A DNA stretch of 64,000 nucleotides from Nostoc desertorum CM1-VF14 (GTDB lineage Bacteria; Cyanobacteriota; Cyanobacteriia; Cyanobacteriales; Nostocaceae). Where the stretch lies: the NCBI GenBank assembly GCA_019359245.1, contig JAHHHR010000015.1:1-64000 (forward strand), read 5' to 3'. Of this stretch, positions 47,410-56,709 are shown one piece after another. Made by a program: the position numbers and the translations under genes. The notes under the pieces were generated by a model. That model worked only from the letters and a program-made list of their open reading frames with translations, was not told the DNA's origin and did no database searches. Each line of letters opens with the position of its first letter. Position 1 is the stretch's first letter.

Positions 47410-47491
47410 GGGGCAATCCCCTATAAAGTTTCCGTTATTCGGATTTAGAGCGATCAGTAGAGTTATCGAGAACTCAGCGTGAAGTTCTCTA

Positions 47492-48571
47492 TTAATTCGG
47501 ATTTAAACCAACCGGTAATTTCTTTAACTGTGATTTTGCTAATTCATGAGGTGCGATCGCTCCATTCTCTGTAATGATTGCTGTAATCAACTCAGCCGGA
47601 GTCACATCAAAAGCTGGGTTGTAAAACTCTACACCTTCAGGTGTGAGAATGGTATCACCAACTTGATAAATTTCTGTTGGATCGCGTTCCTCAATGGGAA
47701 TTTGGCTACCATCGGCTAATTCAAAATCAACGGTGGAAAGGGGTGCAGCCACAAAGAAGGGGATATTATGCGCTCTAGCTGCGATCGCTACACTATATGT
47801 ACCAATTTTATTGGCAGTGTCACCATTAGCGGCAATTCGATCAGCACCCACAACCACAGCATGAATTAAACCCTGTTTCATGCAATGGGCTGCCATATTA
47901 TCAGTAATTAATGTCACTGGAATACCTTCTTGCACACATTCCCAAGTGGTGAGTTTTGCACCTTGCAAGCGGGGGCGGGTTTCGTCAGCAAATAAACGTT
48001 CTAAACGTCCTTCCCTCCAAGCGGAACGCACAACACCCAAAGCTGTGCCATAACCAGCCGTAGCTAATGCCCCAGCATTGCAGTGAGTAAGCAACGTCAG
48101 CTTTTCTGGAGTATTGGGTAAAACTGCCAAACCATTGTCACCGATCGCCTGACAGGTTTGTAAATCTTCAGCGTTAATTGCTTGGGCTGTTTGGAAAAGG
48201 GTTTCCTTGATTTCTTCTACAGTTCCCAGTGTTTCGTAGGCGGCTTTCATCATCCGGCTAATTGCCCAAAATAAATTTACTGCCGTCGGACGAGTAGAAC
48301 GCAACAACTGGGCTACTTTATCTAAGCTATCTAAAAACTCATGGCGATCGCTAGTCTCAATTTCCCTTGCACCAAGATACATACCATAAGCCGCAGCCAC
48401 ACCAATTGCTGGCGCACCTCGAACAATCATCGTTTTAATTGCCCGCGCCATATCTTCACTGCGGTGAATTTCCACGAATGCATATTCGTTGGGTAGGCGA
48501 GTTTGGTCAATTAGTGACACTGAGTCGTTGTGCCAAATAACGGGATAAACCTGGTTTATAGAAGGTGTCAC
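47492..48571 (-). CDS. mtnA: S-methyl-5-thioribose-1-phosphate isomerase MtnA
   Basis: MtnA converts 5-methylthioribose-1-phosphate to methylthioribulose-1-phosphate in methionine salvage. I choose the GTG at 48571 (359 residues), preceded by GGAG nine bases upstream; an in-frame TTG at 48592 lies in STRR sequence. Conserved elements are [26 protein letters not shown], the catalytic cysteine in [11 protein letters not shown], the catalytic aspartate in [12 protein letters not shown] and KIGTYSVA. It is complete and normal in length. The bidirectional terminator at 47370-47409 follows it. Confidence 0.94.
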   Translation of the reverse strand: MTPSINQVYPVIWHNDSVSLIDQTRLPNEYAFVEIHRSEDMARAIKTMIVRGAPAIGVAAAYGMYLGAREIETSDRHEFLDSLDKVAQLLRSTRPTAVNLFWAISRMMKAAYETLGTVEEIKETLFQTAQAINAEDLQTCQAIGDNGLAVLPNTPEKLTLLTHCNAGALATAGYGTALGVVRSAWREGRLERLFADETRPRLQGAKLTTWECVQEGIPVTLITDNMAAHCMKQGLIHAVVVGADRIAANGDTANKIGTYSVAIAARAHNIPFFVAAPLSTVDFELADGSQIPIEERDPTEIYQVGDTILTPEGVEFYNPAFDVTPAELITAIITENGAIAPHELAKSQLKKLPVGLNPN

Positions 48572-48576
48572 GTTGC

Positions 48577-48616
48577 TTCGCTCCGAATTCAAAATTAAAA
48601 ATTCAAAATTTAAAAG
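48577..48616. repeat. STRR of AATTCAAAATT-type units upstream of mtnA
   Basis: Imperfect A/T-rich tandem units (ATTCAAA, ATTAAAA) directly upstream of the mtnA start region. Confidence 0.55.
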
Positions 48617-49306
48617 TCATAGGAAGGTATTGGCTATTGAGGATTGGACATTCTCACCTCTGCTCCCCTACTTCTTCCTAATCTTGGGACTATTTGGGAA
48701 AGTAGGCAATAATCATAGCAACTTCAGGCTGATTGCGATCGCACTACGTACTGAGTGAGGCGGTAGCCTGTCCTCCGGTTTACGTTTCCTAGATTGTTGA
48801 TTAACTAGTATTTTTGGGAAACCTATGTATACGGTGATGCCCATTTTTTATGCTATGTACATAAATTTTACCAAATACTAATCACAATCGGGAGTATTTC
48901 ATTTTGAGTTTATAACAGCGCGATCGCTCTCTTAAAATCTTTTCAAGAAGCTTGCCAACGCAGGCTTTTTCTTATGCAGTGTGAGGCTTACAGGCGCTCT
49001 AAAATAATAGCGACTGATGACTTGGTAAAAATCACGTACCGCAGCAAAGTTATCTTCATTTCTTGTGCTGTGCGAATAAAGTCGGGAAAGCAATAATTAG
49101 ACTAATAAATAATCGCCAGAAATTATTTATAATACCGAATTAAGATAGGTATTATTGTTTGATCTTTTTAGAGGAGTCTTTTTGTGAAGACTTTTAATCC
49201 CAAGCCCAAAATTTGTATAAGCATCCTATTTAAAAATTTCTGCACCCCTAACATTTACGGGACAAAAAGCCCCGCAAATTGTTACTTATTGAAATTAGAT
49301 TTTAGT
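48593..49306. other. gap between petJ and mtnA
   Basis: No supported gene. It contains an STRR, a short palindromic repeat patch (48735-48780) with HIP1, and an orphan terminator-like hairpin (48948-48973). A GTG-initiated 50-codon frame with a GAGGAG site near 49171 runs into the petJ 3' end on the opposite strand and is probably spurious. Confidence 0.45.
48948..48973 (+). terminator. orphan terminator-like hairpin on the plus strand
   Basis: AAGCTTGC pairs with GCAGGCTT (one G-T wobble) across a CAAC loop and is followed by TTTTCTT. No plus-strand gene precedes it, so it would end a non-coding transcript, or it is chance. Confidence 0.4.
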
Positions 49307-49642
49307 CTATTTCCAGTCCTTATCTGCTTGTGAAAGCACATAAGCAGTTACATCTTCAATCTGGTTAGGTTTTAAACGACTGCCAAAAGCAGGCATGGCA
49401 TTTTTACCTTTTGTAACTTGAGCGATAATCGCTTCCTCTGAATACATACCATACTTTTCTAAAGCGTCCTTCTTCAGATTCTTCGGAGCTTGAACCAGAT
49501 TTTTACCTCCCGCATGACAAGAGGCACAATTAGCACTAAATACTTTAGCTCCACTCACAGCATCTCCTGCCAAAGCTGGACTACTGAAGACAAAGGTGAA
49601 GATTGCTATGCCTAACAGCATCACTGTAATAATTTTTTTCAT
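49307..49642 (-). CDS. petJ: cytochrome c6 (PetJ)
   Basis: Cytochrome c6 carries electrons in the thylakoid lumen from cytochrome b6f to photosystem I or to oxidase, replacing plastocyanin when copper is low. Starting at 49642 (GGGAGAAG five bases upstream) the product is 111 residues with a signal peptide cut after SSPALA (residue 25), haem motif C39-A-S-C42-H43 and axial M83 in AMPAFG. A longer frame from 49690 would add 16 unlikely residues. A GAC-N5-GTC palindrome upstream fits copper control. Confidence 0.95.
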   Translation of the reverse strand: MKKIITVMLLGIAIFTFVFSSPALAGDAVSGAKVFSANCASCHAGGKNLVQAPKNLKKDALEKYGMYSEEAIIAQVTKGKNAMPAFGSRLKPNQIEDVTAYVLSQADKDWK

Positions 49643-49965
49643 TTCATCTTCTCCCTGCAATAACGGCTTATTTGCTGCAATATTCTTCATAATTAATTGT
49701 CAGTTGAGGTGCTGCTATAGTCAAATGACAAGCTGTCAAACTTTGCTATCAAGTTTTTGGATTTTAAATATTCGGGGTTTTAGATTTAGGTTTATTAGCA
49801 CAGGGTCATATCTGGCGACAAGCTGCTTTGTATCTACGCTAATAATAAAAGTGCAAATTTATAGAAAATTTAATACTTTATAACCAATAAATAGCAGGCG
49901 CTTAAGGATGAAATATTCAAGATGAAAATTGTCCTGCTTCATCTTTTTTATTCATCCTTTGTTCT
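49643..49965. other. upstream region of petJ and gap to the acetyltransferase gene
   Basis: It contains the candidate petJ operator (49726-49738). The rest (49740-49930) is A/T-rich with no supported gene. Confidence 0.5.
49726..49738 (-). promoter_or_regulatory. candidate PetR-type (BlaI/CopY family) operator of petJ
   Basis: TGACAAGCTGTCA is a 5-bp perfect inverted repeat that fits GAC-N5-GTC, the motif reported for the copper-responsive repressor PetR of Synechocystis on petJ and petE. It lies 84 bases upstream of the petJ ATG and overlaps a TTGACA that could be the -35 box (49734-49739). The family link is from memory of published work; binding in this organism is inference. Confidence 0.45.
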
Positions 49966-50460
49966 TTAGTTGACAGCCCCTAACTGAGTAAGCGCATCTT
50001 CTGTAACACGACAAATCCGCCAATCATCTAATATAGATGCTCCCATACTACGGTAGAATTCTTGGGCTGATTCGTTCCAATCCAACACACTCCACTCTAA
50101 CCGTCCACAATCACGCTCTACGGCTATTTGGGCTACTCTACTTAAGAGGACCTTTCCAATACCTTGCCTGCGATATTCTGGTAAAACAAATAAGTCTTCC
50201 AAGTAAATTCCTGGCTTGGTCAAAAATGTTGAATAATTATGGAAAAACAGGGCAAAACCAACAGCTTGACCCGCAGATTCTGCTAAAATCGCTTCTATAT
50301 ATTTGTGCGAACCAAATAAATGTTCCTTAAGTTCGAGGGCATTGCCAGTGACAGCGTGAGATAATTTTTCATACTCAGCCAGCCCCTGAATTAATTTAAA
50401 TAGTACGCTGTGATCAGTTGGTTCAGCAAAACGCACAATCAAATTGCTACGCGAAGTCAT
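49966..50460 (-). CDS. GNAT family N-acetyltransferase
   Basis: The 164-residue protein has the GNAT acetyl-CoA fold: VRFAEPTDHSVLFKLI, then YLEDLFVLPEYRRQGIGKVL (motif A, Q/RxxGxG/A type) and WNESAQEFYRSMGA (motif B). It resembles the diamine/spermidine acetyltransferase-like subgroup with LYLEDLFV, but the substrate cannot be told. An ATAGTCT heptamer STRR (50460-50500) lies immediately upstream of and partly at its start. Confidence 0.85.
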   Translation of the reverse strand: MTSRSNLIVRFAEPTDHSVLFKLIQGLAEYEKLSHAVTGNALELKEHLFGSHKYIEAILAESAGQAVGFALFFHNYSTFLTKPGIYLEDLFVLPEYRRQGIGKVLLSRVAQIAVERDCGRLEWSVLDWNESAQEFYRSMGASILDDWRICRVTEDALTQLGAVN

Positions 50461-50500
50461 TAGTCTATAGTCTATAGTTCATAGTCCATAGTCTATAGGT
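50460..50500. repeat. STRR of TAGTCTA/ATAGTCC heptamers
   Basis: About five tandem heptamers of the ATAGTCT type abut the acetyltransferase start codon and occupy the expected ribosome binding site position. Confidence 0.7.
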
Positions 50501-51076
50501 AACTGTGCAATTTTTTTGGGTAATGACTAAAGAAAAGCCAAAAAAGCTAGCAAACACCCGGTTTTGCAATTTGCAATAGGTGAAGCTCAAGAAATATGCA
50601 GATACAAGCTCTTTAAATCGGTTAAAAATGTTGATTTAATAAAGAGCAAGTTTTGTAGGGTGTATTGTTGCCAAGAGTATGGTATGATTCTGAGTTTTAG
50701 TTGCGCTATGACAAATGCCCATAACACAACGCCAGTTGCAACAACCGATAGCGCAGCTTAAAGCCTTCTCTTATGTTTATAGCCCTTCTCCTAAAGGAAA
50801 CGCCACCCAAATCGGCATCCTACCGCAGGTGTTAGCCTCTCCCTTTGGAATTAATGGGAGACACTATGCATAGGCTTACGGGGGTGTGCTAACCGCATAG
50901 CAACTCTTAGAGACGCTATAGGTAGCTTACTTCTCTGTAGGATTAAGCTATCGAGCTTCGCGAACCTCCGCAACGCATCGGCTTTCCTACGAGATTGAAA
51001 CTTTTGTACTTTATTGATCCATATTCCCTAATGGAGCTAATTAGATTAGGTATTGCATCTATCTTCGGGAATGTAA
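50461..51076. other. gap with palindromic repeat debris before the sigma factor gene
   Basis: About 50760-50990 carries several G/C-rich palindromic pieces (for example GAGACGCTATAGGTAGCTTAC, shortened here as GAGACGCTATAGG, and CTTCGCGAACCTCCGC) of the dispersed family. A 65-codon frame at 50564-50761 has no recognisable content. No gene is supported. Confidence 0.45.
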
Positions 51077-52249
51077 TTAAATTAACCAACCTTTTAAACG
51101 TTTGGCTATGTGGGGACGACGTAATTTCCGCATCGCTTTGCTTTGAATTTGTCGTACTCGTTCACGAGAAAGATTGAACATATTGCCAACTTCTTCTAAG
51201 GTACAGGGTTCGCTGGTTGTCAAACCATAGCGTAGAGAAATCACATCTTTCTCCCGTGGAGTTAACACGTCACCCAAAACTTCCCAAATCTCCTGACGCA
51301 TCATGTTTTCATTCATTTTTGCTTCTGGAGATAGGTTATCTTCATCTTCTAGCAAATCCATCAATTCCGTGTCTTCTTCCTTACCGACGCGGTGGTTGAG
51401 AGAAAGTGCTTGACGCCTTAGTTGTTGTAGTTGGCGTAGTTGCTGCACACTAATTTCCAAAGTTTCTGCCATTTCTCCTTCGGTAGGATTGCGACAGAGT
51501 TTTTGTTTGAGTTCCCGTTGGGCTTTTTTCAGCTTGTTAAGCTTTTCAACAATATGAATAGGTAGCCGGATTGTCCGCGCATCGTTAGCTATAGCTCTGG
51601 TAATCGCTTGTCTAATCCACCAATAGGCGTAAGTAGAAAATTTATATCCTTTATCTGGATCAAACTTTTCTGTAGCGCGATTTAAACCCATTGCTCCTTC
51701 CTGAATTAAATCCAGAAAAGGTACTCCCCGATTTAGGTATCGTTTAGCAATAGAAACCACCAATCTCAGATTCGAGCGAATCATTTTGCGTTTCGCTACT
51801 CTACCTTGATACAAGCGATTTTCTAATTGCTTTTCCGTCATTTCTAGCTCGGAAGCCACTTCTATCTTGCTAGGTTCGTGTCCTAGTTTTGATTGTAAGG
51901 CTGCCTGTAATTCCCTAATTTCCTCTAGAAACCTAACTCGCCGCGCTAACTCTACCTCTTCATCAGCTTTTAAGAGCGGATAACGGGCCATCTCTTTAAA
52001 AAACGCGCCGACGGCATCATCATGCTCGGTTTTATTGTATCCCGACGGACGGGCCGCAGCCATCGCATCTCCGTCACGTTCGTCTGATTCAAGATTTTCT
52101 ACTACAATTGGAGGCTCTTCATCTGCCACTGCATCTAAAATATCGAGTAATGGTTCTTCAATATCAGCAGTGTTCTCCAGTATTTCCATTTTTCCCAATT
52201 CAACAATATTCATAGTTTCCTTTAGGGATTGTTGCTTTGTTTGGTACAT
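51077..52249 (-). CDS. group 2 sigma-70 factor (RpoD/SigA family)
   Basis: The 390-residue sigma factor has an acidic N-terminal part (to about 80) and region 1.2 (DAVGAFFKEMARYPLL). Region 2 reads NLRLVVSIAKRYLNRGVPFL, then FSTYAYWWIRQAITRAIAN. Region 3 and region 4 follow (LTPREKDVISLRYGL and LSRERVRQIQSKAMRKLRRP). The core sequence is close to the primary sigma but the N-terminal region is short, typical of the non-essential group 2 factors (SigB-SigE) of cyanobacteria; I cannot assign the letter with certainty (SigC is a candidate). Region 2 has EGAMGLNRATEKFD, where asparagine is unusual. Confidence 0.9.
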   Translation of the reverse strand: MYQTKQQSLKETMNIVELGKMEILENTADIEEPLLDILDAVADEEPPIVVENLESDERDGDAMAAARPSGYNKTEHDDAVGAFFKEMARYPLLKADEEVELARRVRFLEEIRELQAALQSKLGHEPSKIEVASELEMTEKQLENRLYQGRVAKRKMIRSNLRLVVSIAKRYLNRGVPFLDLIQEGAMGLNRATEKFDPDKGYKFSTYAYWWIRQAITRAIANDARTIRLPIHIVEKLNKLKKAQRELKQKLCRNPTEGEMAETLEISVQQLRQLQQLRRQALSLNHRVGKEEDTELMDLLEDEDNLSPEAKMNENMMRQEIWEVLGDVLTPREKDVISLRYGLTTSEPCTLEEVGNMFNLSRERVRQIQSKAMRKLRRPHIAKRLKGWLI

Positions 52250-53051
52250 AATTTAGTTACAGCTACTCGTTTGAAGCTTGGTAGTTTTCCCTAAGGGACG
52301 AATGCACCCGTTTATATATATAGCGAAATACAGGCTTATGCTAATTTAACTTCAGGAATATAAATTGGCATTTACCTACCACCGATGGGTTACAGTTAGA
52401 TACAACCTATAACCAAACTGGCCTTCGCACCCAATAAAACTTTCTTTTCAGGCTCCTAACAGATTATATTCTTCATTTTTTTCTTAATTACCAAATATGT
52501 CAAACCCCCTCAAACTTTCTCAACTTTAACAAACATAAAAATATCAACTGATCATCCAAATTTCTTAAACTTTCATATATTTTTCTAAAGATTTTTAATG
52601 CTTATAGGTCAAAAATCGTTAGGTAAAATTAAAATCTGCTGCTGGGGTTATGCACTCATAGTTTAAAGTTACCTTGACGATACAAATTATAATAATGGCA
52701 GTTTAATTTCGAAATATTCTTATTTGTATAAAAGCATCTCATATACACAAAGGGTTGAATATCTATCGATAGGCGGAAAAAGGCTACTCCCTATTTAGTA
52801 GTTGGAGTAACTTTTGTAGATTTAGCCGAGATGCTTTTATTTGTAGAGTAGGCACCAAATATTTATTGCACGTATAGAAGAGACATATTTGTCTAGTAGA
52901 TTAGATAAGAGGAAACTTATCAAGTATTATGAAGAATAACAGTATTGAGAAATACAATTTACGTCTAACAAAACAAAAAATAGAGTTAAGTAAGCCAGGT
53001 TAATTGTGATCAGCTATGTGAGCAAAATGTCTAATTATAAAGTCATAAACT
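52250..53051. other. divergent gap between sigma factor and priA
   Basis: About 800 A/T-rich bases without a supported gene. Both promoters must lie here. A 24-codon frame at 52929 (MKNNSIEKYNLRL) has only a distant AGAGGA and is not claimed. Confidence 0.5.
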
Positions 53052-55607
53052 ATGTATATTAATGATGTTAATTTATCTCCTATGATGGTGGCTGAACCTG
53101 GGGAATCGTATCAGTTAAATGCAACTGTTAATAGGTGGGTTGAAGTACTGGTAGACTGTCCAGGAAGTACAGGACTATTTACTTATCGATTGCCAGCCCA
53201 GTTAGAAATAAAACCAGGGGATATTTTGAGCGTGCCATTTGGGGCACAACAATTAGGAGCGATCGCCATTCGATTACTGGCACAACCAAATGTCGATTTA
53301 CCACCAGAAAAAATCCGGGAAGTAGAAGATATAGTCAGCGTTGGATTTTTCCCAAGTGCTTATTGGGAATTACTCAATCGAGTCGCTGCATATTACTATA
53401 CGCCCCTAATTCAAGTAATCCGGGTTGCTCTGCCACCAGGGTTGCTGGGGCGATCGCAGCGTCGTATCCGCCTTGTTAGAGGCAGGGGGGCAGGGGGCAG
53501 TAGTTATTTACTGGCATCTCCCGATCCTTTAGCTTTTTTGACTCCTACTGCGCGGCAAGTTTGGGAACTTTTGCAAGGACAGCCGGCGGGGGATTATAGT
53601 TTTGTCTACCTCCAGCAAAAAGTCAAATCTGCCTATCGGGGAATTCGGGAGTTGCTGCGATTTGGTTTAGTAGAAAGCTATTTAGAACCACCGAGACTAA
53701 CTCGACCAAAGCTGCAAAAAGCAGTAATGCTGACAGGTACAATCGATCACGACTTAACTACTCGCCAACGAGAGATTTTGGAAGTGCTGCGGCGGCATAA
53801 TGGGGAGTTGTGGCAAAATGAATTACTACAAATTTGCAATGCTAGTTCTTCTATCCTCAAGACGTTGACACAAAAGGGTTACATTGTCATTGAAGAACGG
53901 GAAGTATTGCGAACCGAACAGGGGCCAGCATTAGCAGGCGATGGGGCTAAATCTTTAACTACTGCCCAAGCTAGCGCCTTAGAAACAATCCAGACACTAG
54001 ACGGATTTGCGGAAGTTTTATTGCATGGAGTGACAGGTTCAGGAAAAACAGAAGTATATTTGCAAGCGATCGCACCCCTCCTCAACCAAGGCAAATCCGC
54101 CCTTGTTTTAGTCCCAGAAATTGGACTCACACCCCAGCTAACTGATCGTTTTCGCGCCCGTTTTGGTAATAAAGTCAGCGTCTATCACAGCGCCCTCTCC
54201 GATGGTGAACGTTACGACACTTGGCGACAAATGCTCACAGGAGAACCCCAAGTTGTTATTGGTACGCGTAGCGCGGTTTTCGCCCCTTTGCCCAACTTAG
54301 GTTTAATCATCTTAGATGAAGAACACGACAGCAGCTTTAAACAAGACTCACCCATACCCACCTACCACGCCCGTACCGTCGCCCAGTGGCGAGCAGAATT
54401 AGAAAATTGCCCCTTGCTGTTGGGTTCTGCTACCCCTTCGTTAGAGAGTTGGGTAAGTGTGAGGAGGCAGGGGGCAGGGGGAGCAGGGGAAGAATTCTTA
54501 ACTCCTAACTCTTCACCTAGCACTCTTTACCTCTCACTCCCCGAACGCATCAATTCTCGCCCATTACCGCCCGTGGAAATAGTGGATATGCGGCAAGAAT
54601 TGCAGCAAGGAAATCGTTCTATATTTAGTAGATCGCTGCAAGAAGCTTTGCAAGAGTTGCAAGAGAGAAAACAGCAGGGAATTTTATTTATTCATCGCCG
54701 GGGACACAGTACTTTTGTATCTTGCCGCAGTTGTGGATATGTATTGGAATGTCCGCACTGTGATGTGTCGCTGGCATATCACCACACCGAAGAAAAAGCG
54801 CCGGAATTATTGCGTTGCCATTATTGTAATTATGCGCGATCGCATCCTAAATTTTGCCCCGATTGCAGTTCCCCTTACTTGAAATTTTTCGGTAGCGGTA
54901 CTCAACGAGTAACTCAAGAATTAGCGCGACAGTTCCGGGACTTAAAATATATTCGTTTTGATAGCGATACAACTCGCAACAAAGGCTCACACCGTACCTT
55001 ACTCACCCAGTTTGCCAATGGCGAAGCGCATTTATTAGTAGGTACGCAAATGCTCACCAAAGGTTTAGATTTACCCCAAGTAACACTTGTGGGCGTTGTC
55101 GCCGCCGATGGATTGCTAAATTTATCAGATTATCGTGCCAGTGAACGGGCTTTTCAAACCTTGACTCAGGTAGCTGGACGTGCTGGTAGAGGTGATGATC
55201 CGGGTAGAGTGATTGTACAAACTTATACTACAGAGCATCAGGTTATTGCAGCAGTGCGATCGCACGATTATCACTCTTTCTCCCAAGCTGAGTTAGAACA
55301 ACGCCAAGCTCTTAATTATCCCCCTTATGGGCGGTTAATTTTGTTGCGCTTAAGTAGTCTCGATCCCATTCAAGTGCAAAATACGGCGCAAATCATTGCT
55401 ACAACCTTGAGTACTGAAGAAGAATTCGAGATATTAGGCCCAGCACCAGCAAGCATTTTACGGGTAGCTAATCGTTATCGCTGGCAGATATTGATTAAAT
55501 TTGCCCCCGATGCATTGCCACAATTACCAGACTGGGAAGAAGTGCGATCGCTTTGTCCTGCTTCTGTTAGTTTGACCATTGATGTAGACCCATTAAATAT
55601 TATGTAA
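53052..55607 (+). CDS. priA: primosomal protein N' (replication restart helicase PriA)
   Basis: PriA reloads the replisome at stalled forks. The 851-residue protein has the N-terminal DNA-binding part (VEVLVDCPGSTGLFTYRLP), Walker A HGVTGSGKTEVYL, DEEHD in ILDEEHDSSF, GSATPSLESW and eight zinc-binding cysteines (CRSC, CPHC, CHYC, CPDC). The helicase C lobe (GTQMLTKGLD, QVAGRAGRG) and C-terminal domain follow. Residues near 144-150 and 471-497 are encoded by STRR sequence inserted in frame (see findings). Length exceeds typical bacterial PriA (about 730-820). A later start (MMVAEPGESY, residue 12) is possible. Confidence 0.95.
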   Translation: MYINDVNLSPMMVAEPGESYQLNATVNRWVEVLVDCPGSTGLFTYRLPAQLEIKPGDILSVPFGAQQLGAIAIRLLAQPNVDLPPEKIREVEDIVSVGFFPSAYWELLNRVAAYYYTPLIQVIRVALPPGLLGRSQRRIRLVRGRGAGGSSYLLASPDPLAFLTPTARQVWELLQGQPAGDYSFVYLQQKVKSAYRGIRELLRFGLVESYLEPPRLTRPKLQKAVMLTGTIDHDLTTRQREILEVLRRHNGELWQNELLQICNASSSILKTLTQKGYIVIEEREVLRTEQGPALAGDGAKSLTTAQASALETIQTLDGFAEVLLHGVTGSGKTEVYLQAIAPLLNQGKSALVLVPEIGLTPQLTDRFRARFGNKVSVYHSALSDGERYDTWRQMLTGEPQVVIGTRSAVFAPLPNLGLIILDEEHDSSFKQDSPIPTYHARTVAQWRAELENCPLLLGSATPSLESWVSVRRQGAGGAGEEFLTPNSSPSTLYLSLPERINSRPLPPVEIVDMRQELQQGNRSIFSRSLQEALQELQERKQQGILFIHRRGHSTFVSCRSCGYVLECPHCDVSLAYHHTEEKAPELLRCHYCNYARSHPKFCPDCSSPYLKFFGSGTQRVTQELARQFRDLKYIRFDSDTTRNKGSHRTLLTQFANGEAHLLVGTQMLTKGLDLPQVTLVGVVAADGLLNLSDYRASERAFQTLTQVAGRAGRGDDPGRVIVQTYTTEHQVIAAVRSHDYHSFSQAELEQRQALNYPPYGRLILLRLSSLDPIQVQNTAQIIATTLSTEEEFEILGPAPASILRVANRYRWQILIKFAPDALPQLPDWEEVRSLCPASVSLTIDVDPLNIM
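53481..53500. repeat. in-frame GGGGCAG STRR inside priA (insert 1)
   Basis: A short GGCAGGGGGGCAGGGGGCAG tract reads as GRGAGGS in frame. Confidence 0.6.
54463..54540. repeat. in-frame STRR pair inside priA (insert 2)
   Basis: GGGGCAG-type units (54463-54490) are followed by AACTCCT-type units (54500-54540). They are read through without a stop between conserved motif GSATPSLESW and SLPERINSRPLP. Confidence 0.7.
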
Positions 55608-56004
55608 ACATAAATTATGTATAGAATCACACATGAAAATCCTTTTTCCTATTCCCCAGAATAAGCTGATTTTAATGTTTGTCTCAAGGGTGGTAGTTGA
55701 GTCGAGCCATGCATAATAAATCCTCAGATAGATAAAGTGAATCGCAATATCATCTATTAATAAAGTTAAGGCATACATATAAAAGAGTTTTTCAGAATTT
55801 GTTGCCAAAGTTACTTACATATTGACAGCACAGACAAGAATCAACTCTGCCAGCAGCAGTGAAAAAGTTACAGTAATAATTTTGAAGATTTATTACTTTT
55901 TACGTAATCATACTGCACCAAGTTGAGAAGTTAAGAAGTTCCCTTAAAAAAAGTTCAGTATTTACCTAATCTCAAGTATTTATTAAATAATTTGTACTTA
56001 GTCT

Positions 56005-56190
56005 GGAGGATAGGTTATGGTTTCTAGACCAGCTTCATCTCAGGCAATAAAAATACAGTTTTTTCAAAAAAAAAGGCAAAAGTTCACTCGCGTAGCCTCT
56101 TATAGAGAAAAAAGGCATAACGAAGAATTCCTATTAAGAGCGCTTATAAAAAGGCGTTGGAAAAACGCACTCTTTTCAAAGATGGGATGA
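56005..56190 (+). CDS. small basic protein of unknown function, 57 residues (start 56017)
   Basis: An ATG at 56017 is preceded six bases upstream by GGAGGA (56005-56010). It opens a 57-codon frame, MVSRPASSQAIKIQFFQKKR and onward to LFSKMG, ending at TGA 56188-56190. About 16 of 57 residues are Lys or Arg, so the peptide is strongly basic; it has no membrane segment. I do not recognise a family. The good ribosome binding site supports translation, while the homopolymeric A-runs and lack of a known homologue leave real doubt. Confidence 0.35.
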
Positions 56191-56210
56191 AAGACATACC
56201 GACGTTGTTG

Positions 56211-56231
56211 ACGGTTGACGGTTAACAGTCT
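56211..56231. repeat. STRR of GTTGACG heptamers
   Basis: Tandem GTTGACG/GTTGACG/GTTAACA units follow the small basic ORF. GAAAGAC just before and GTCTTTC just after could pair around them. Confidence 0.6.
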
Positions 56232-56573
56232 TTCGTGAAATCCCACCCCTAAAAAGGGATGAGATAAGCTTAAAACTCTTGCTGCCTTTCGGTCATCAAA
56301 AGTTTGAATTCCCTACAAAAAATGCAGATTTGGTAGAACCATTGCTGTGGAAGAGTTTCCTCGATCTATCTGACTTCTTTCCAAGTAGAGGAAGTGGCGT
56401 GGTGGCTTAAATCCTCCACAATATTTCATCCCTTCTGCCCTCTGGCTTGAAAGTGCTGAGTAAAAATACTAGTCCCCAATCCTCATCATGTTTGGTGATG
56501 AAATTTTTCATTGGGACTGCCTTCTTCAATAACAGAATATTGTGCGCTCTAGCGTTGGTAAGTGGAGTGATCG

Positions 56574-56709
56574 CAATACGGTTCGGATAAGATCCCCCCG
56601 CCTGTGGCAACCCCCTTTCTAAGGAGGTTAAGAAGTGAATTGGCCCTGCTTTGTAAGGGGGGTTGGGGGGATCTTGACTCGGATAAACAAGCTAACCGAA
56701 CCGTATTGA
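56574..56709. mobile_element. 136-bp MITE with 13-bp perfect TIRs and 9-bp flanking direct repeat
   Basis: CAATACGGTTCGG (56574-56586) is an exact inverted copy of CCGAACCGTATTG (56696-56708). Inside, GATCCCCCC and GGGGGGATC form a second inverted pair. The flanks carry the identical 9-mer GAGTGATCG at 56565-56573 and 56710-56718, as expected of a target-site duplication. It has no transposase, so it is non-autonomous. Confidence 0.8.

Larger units (their letters stand above)
46811..47491. other. repeat-rich gap between convergent icd and mtnA
   Basis: No gene. The gap contains a MITE-like element (46831-46940), a degenerate 62-bp tandem repeat (about 47022-47260) and a strong bidirectional terminator (47370-47409), each listed separately. 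Confidence 0.7.

Noticed and set aside
49182..49331. GTG-initiated small ORF with a GAGGAG upstream in the mtnA-petJ gap
   Set aside because: It runs antisense into the petJ 3' end and reads low-complexity A/T-rich codons; chance is more likely.
56407..56610. 67-codon minus-strand frame as a possible transposase remnant for the neighbouring MITE
   Set aside because: No DDE or HTH motif is visible and the frame extends into the MITE itself.
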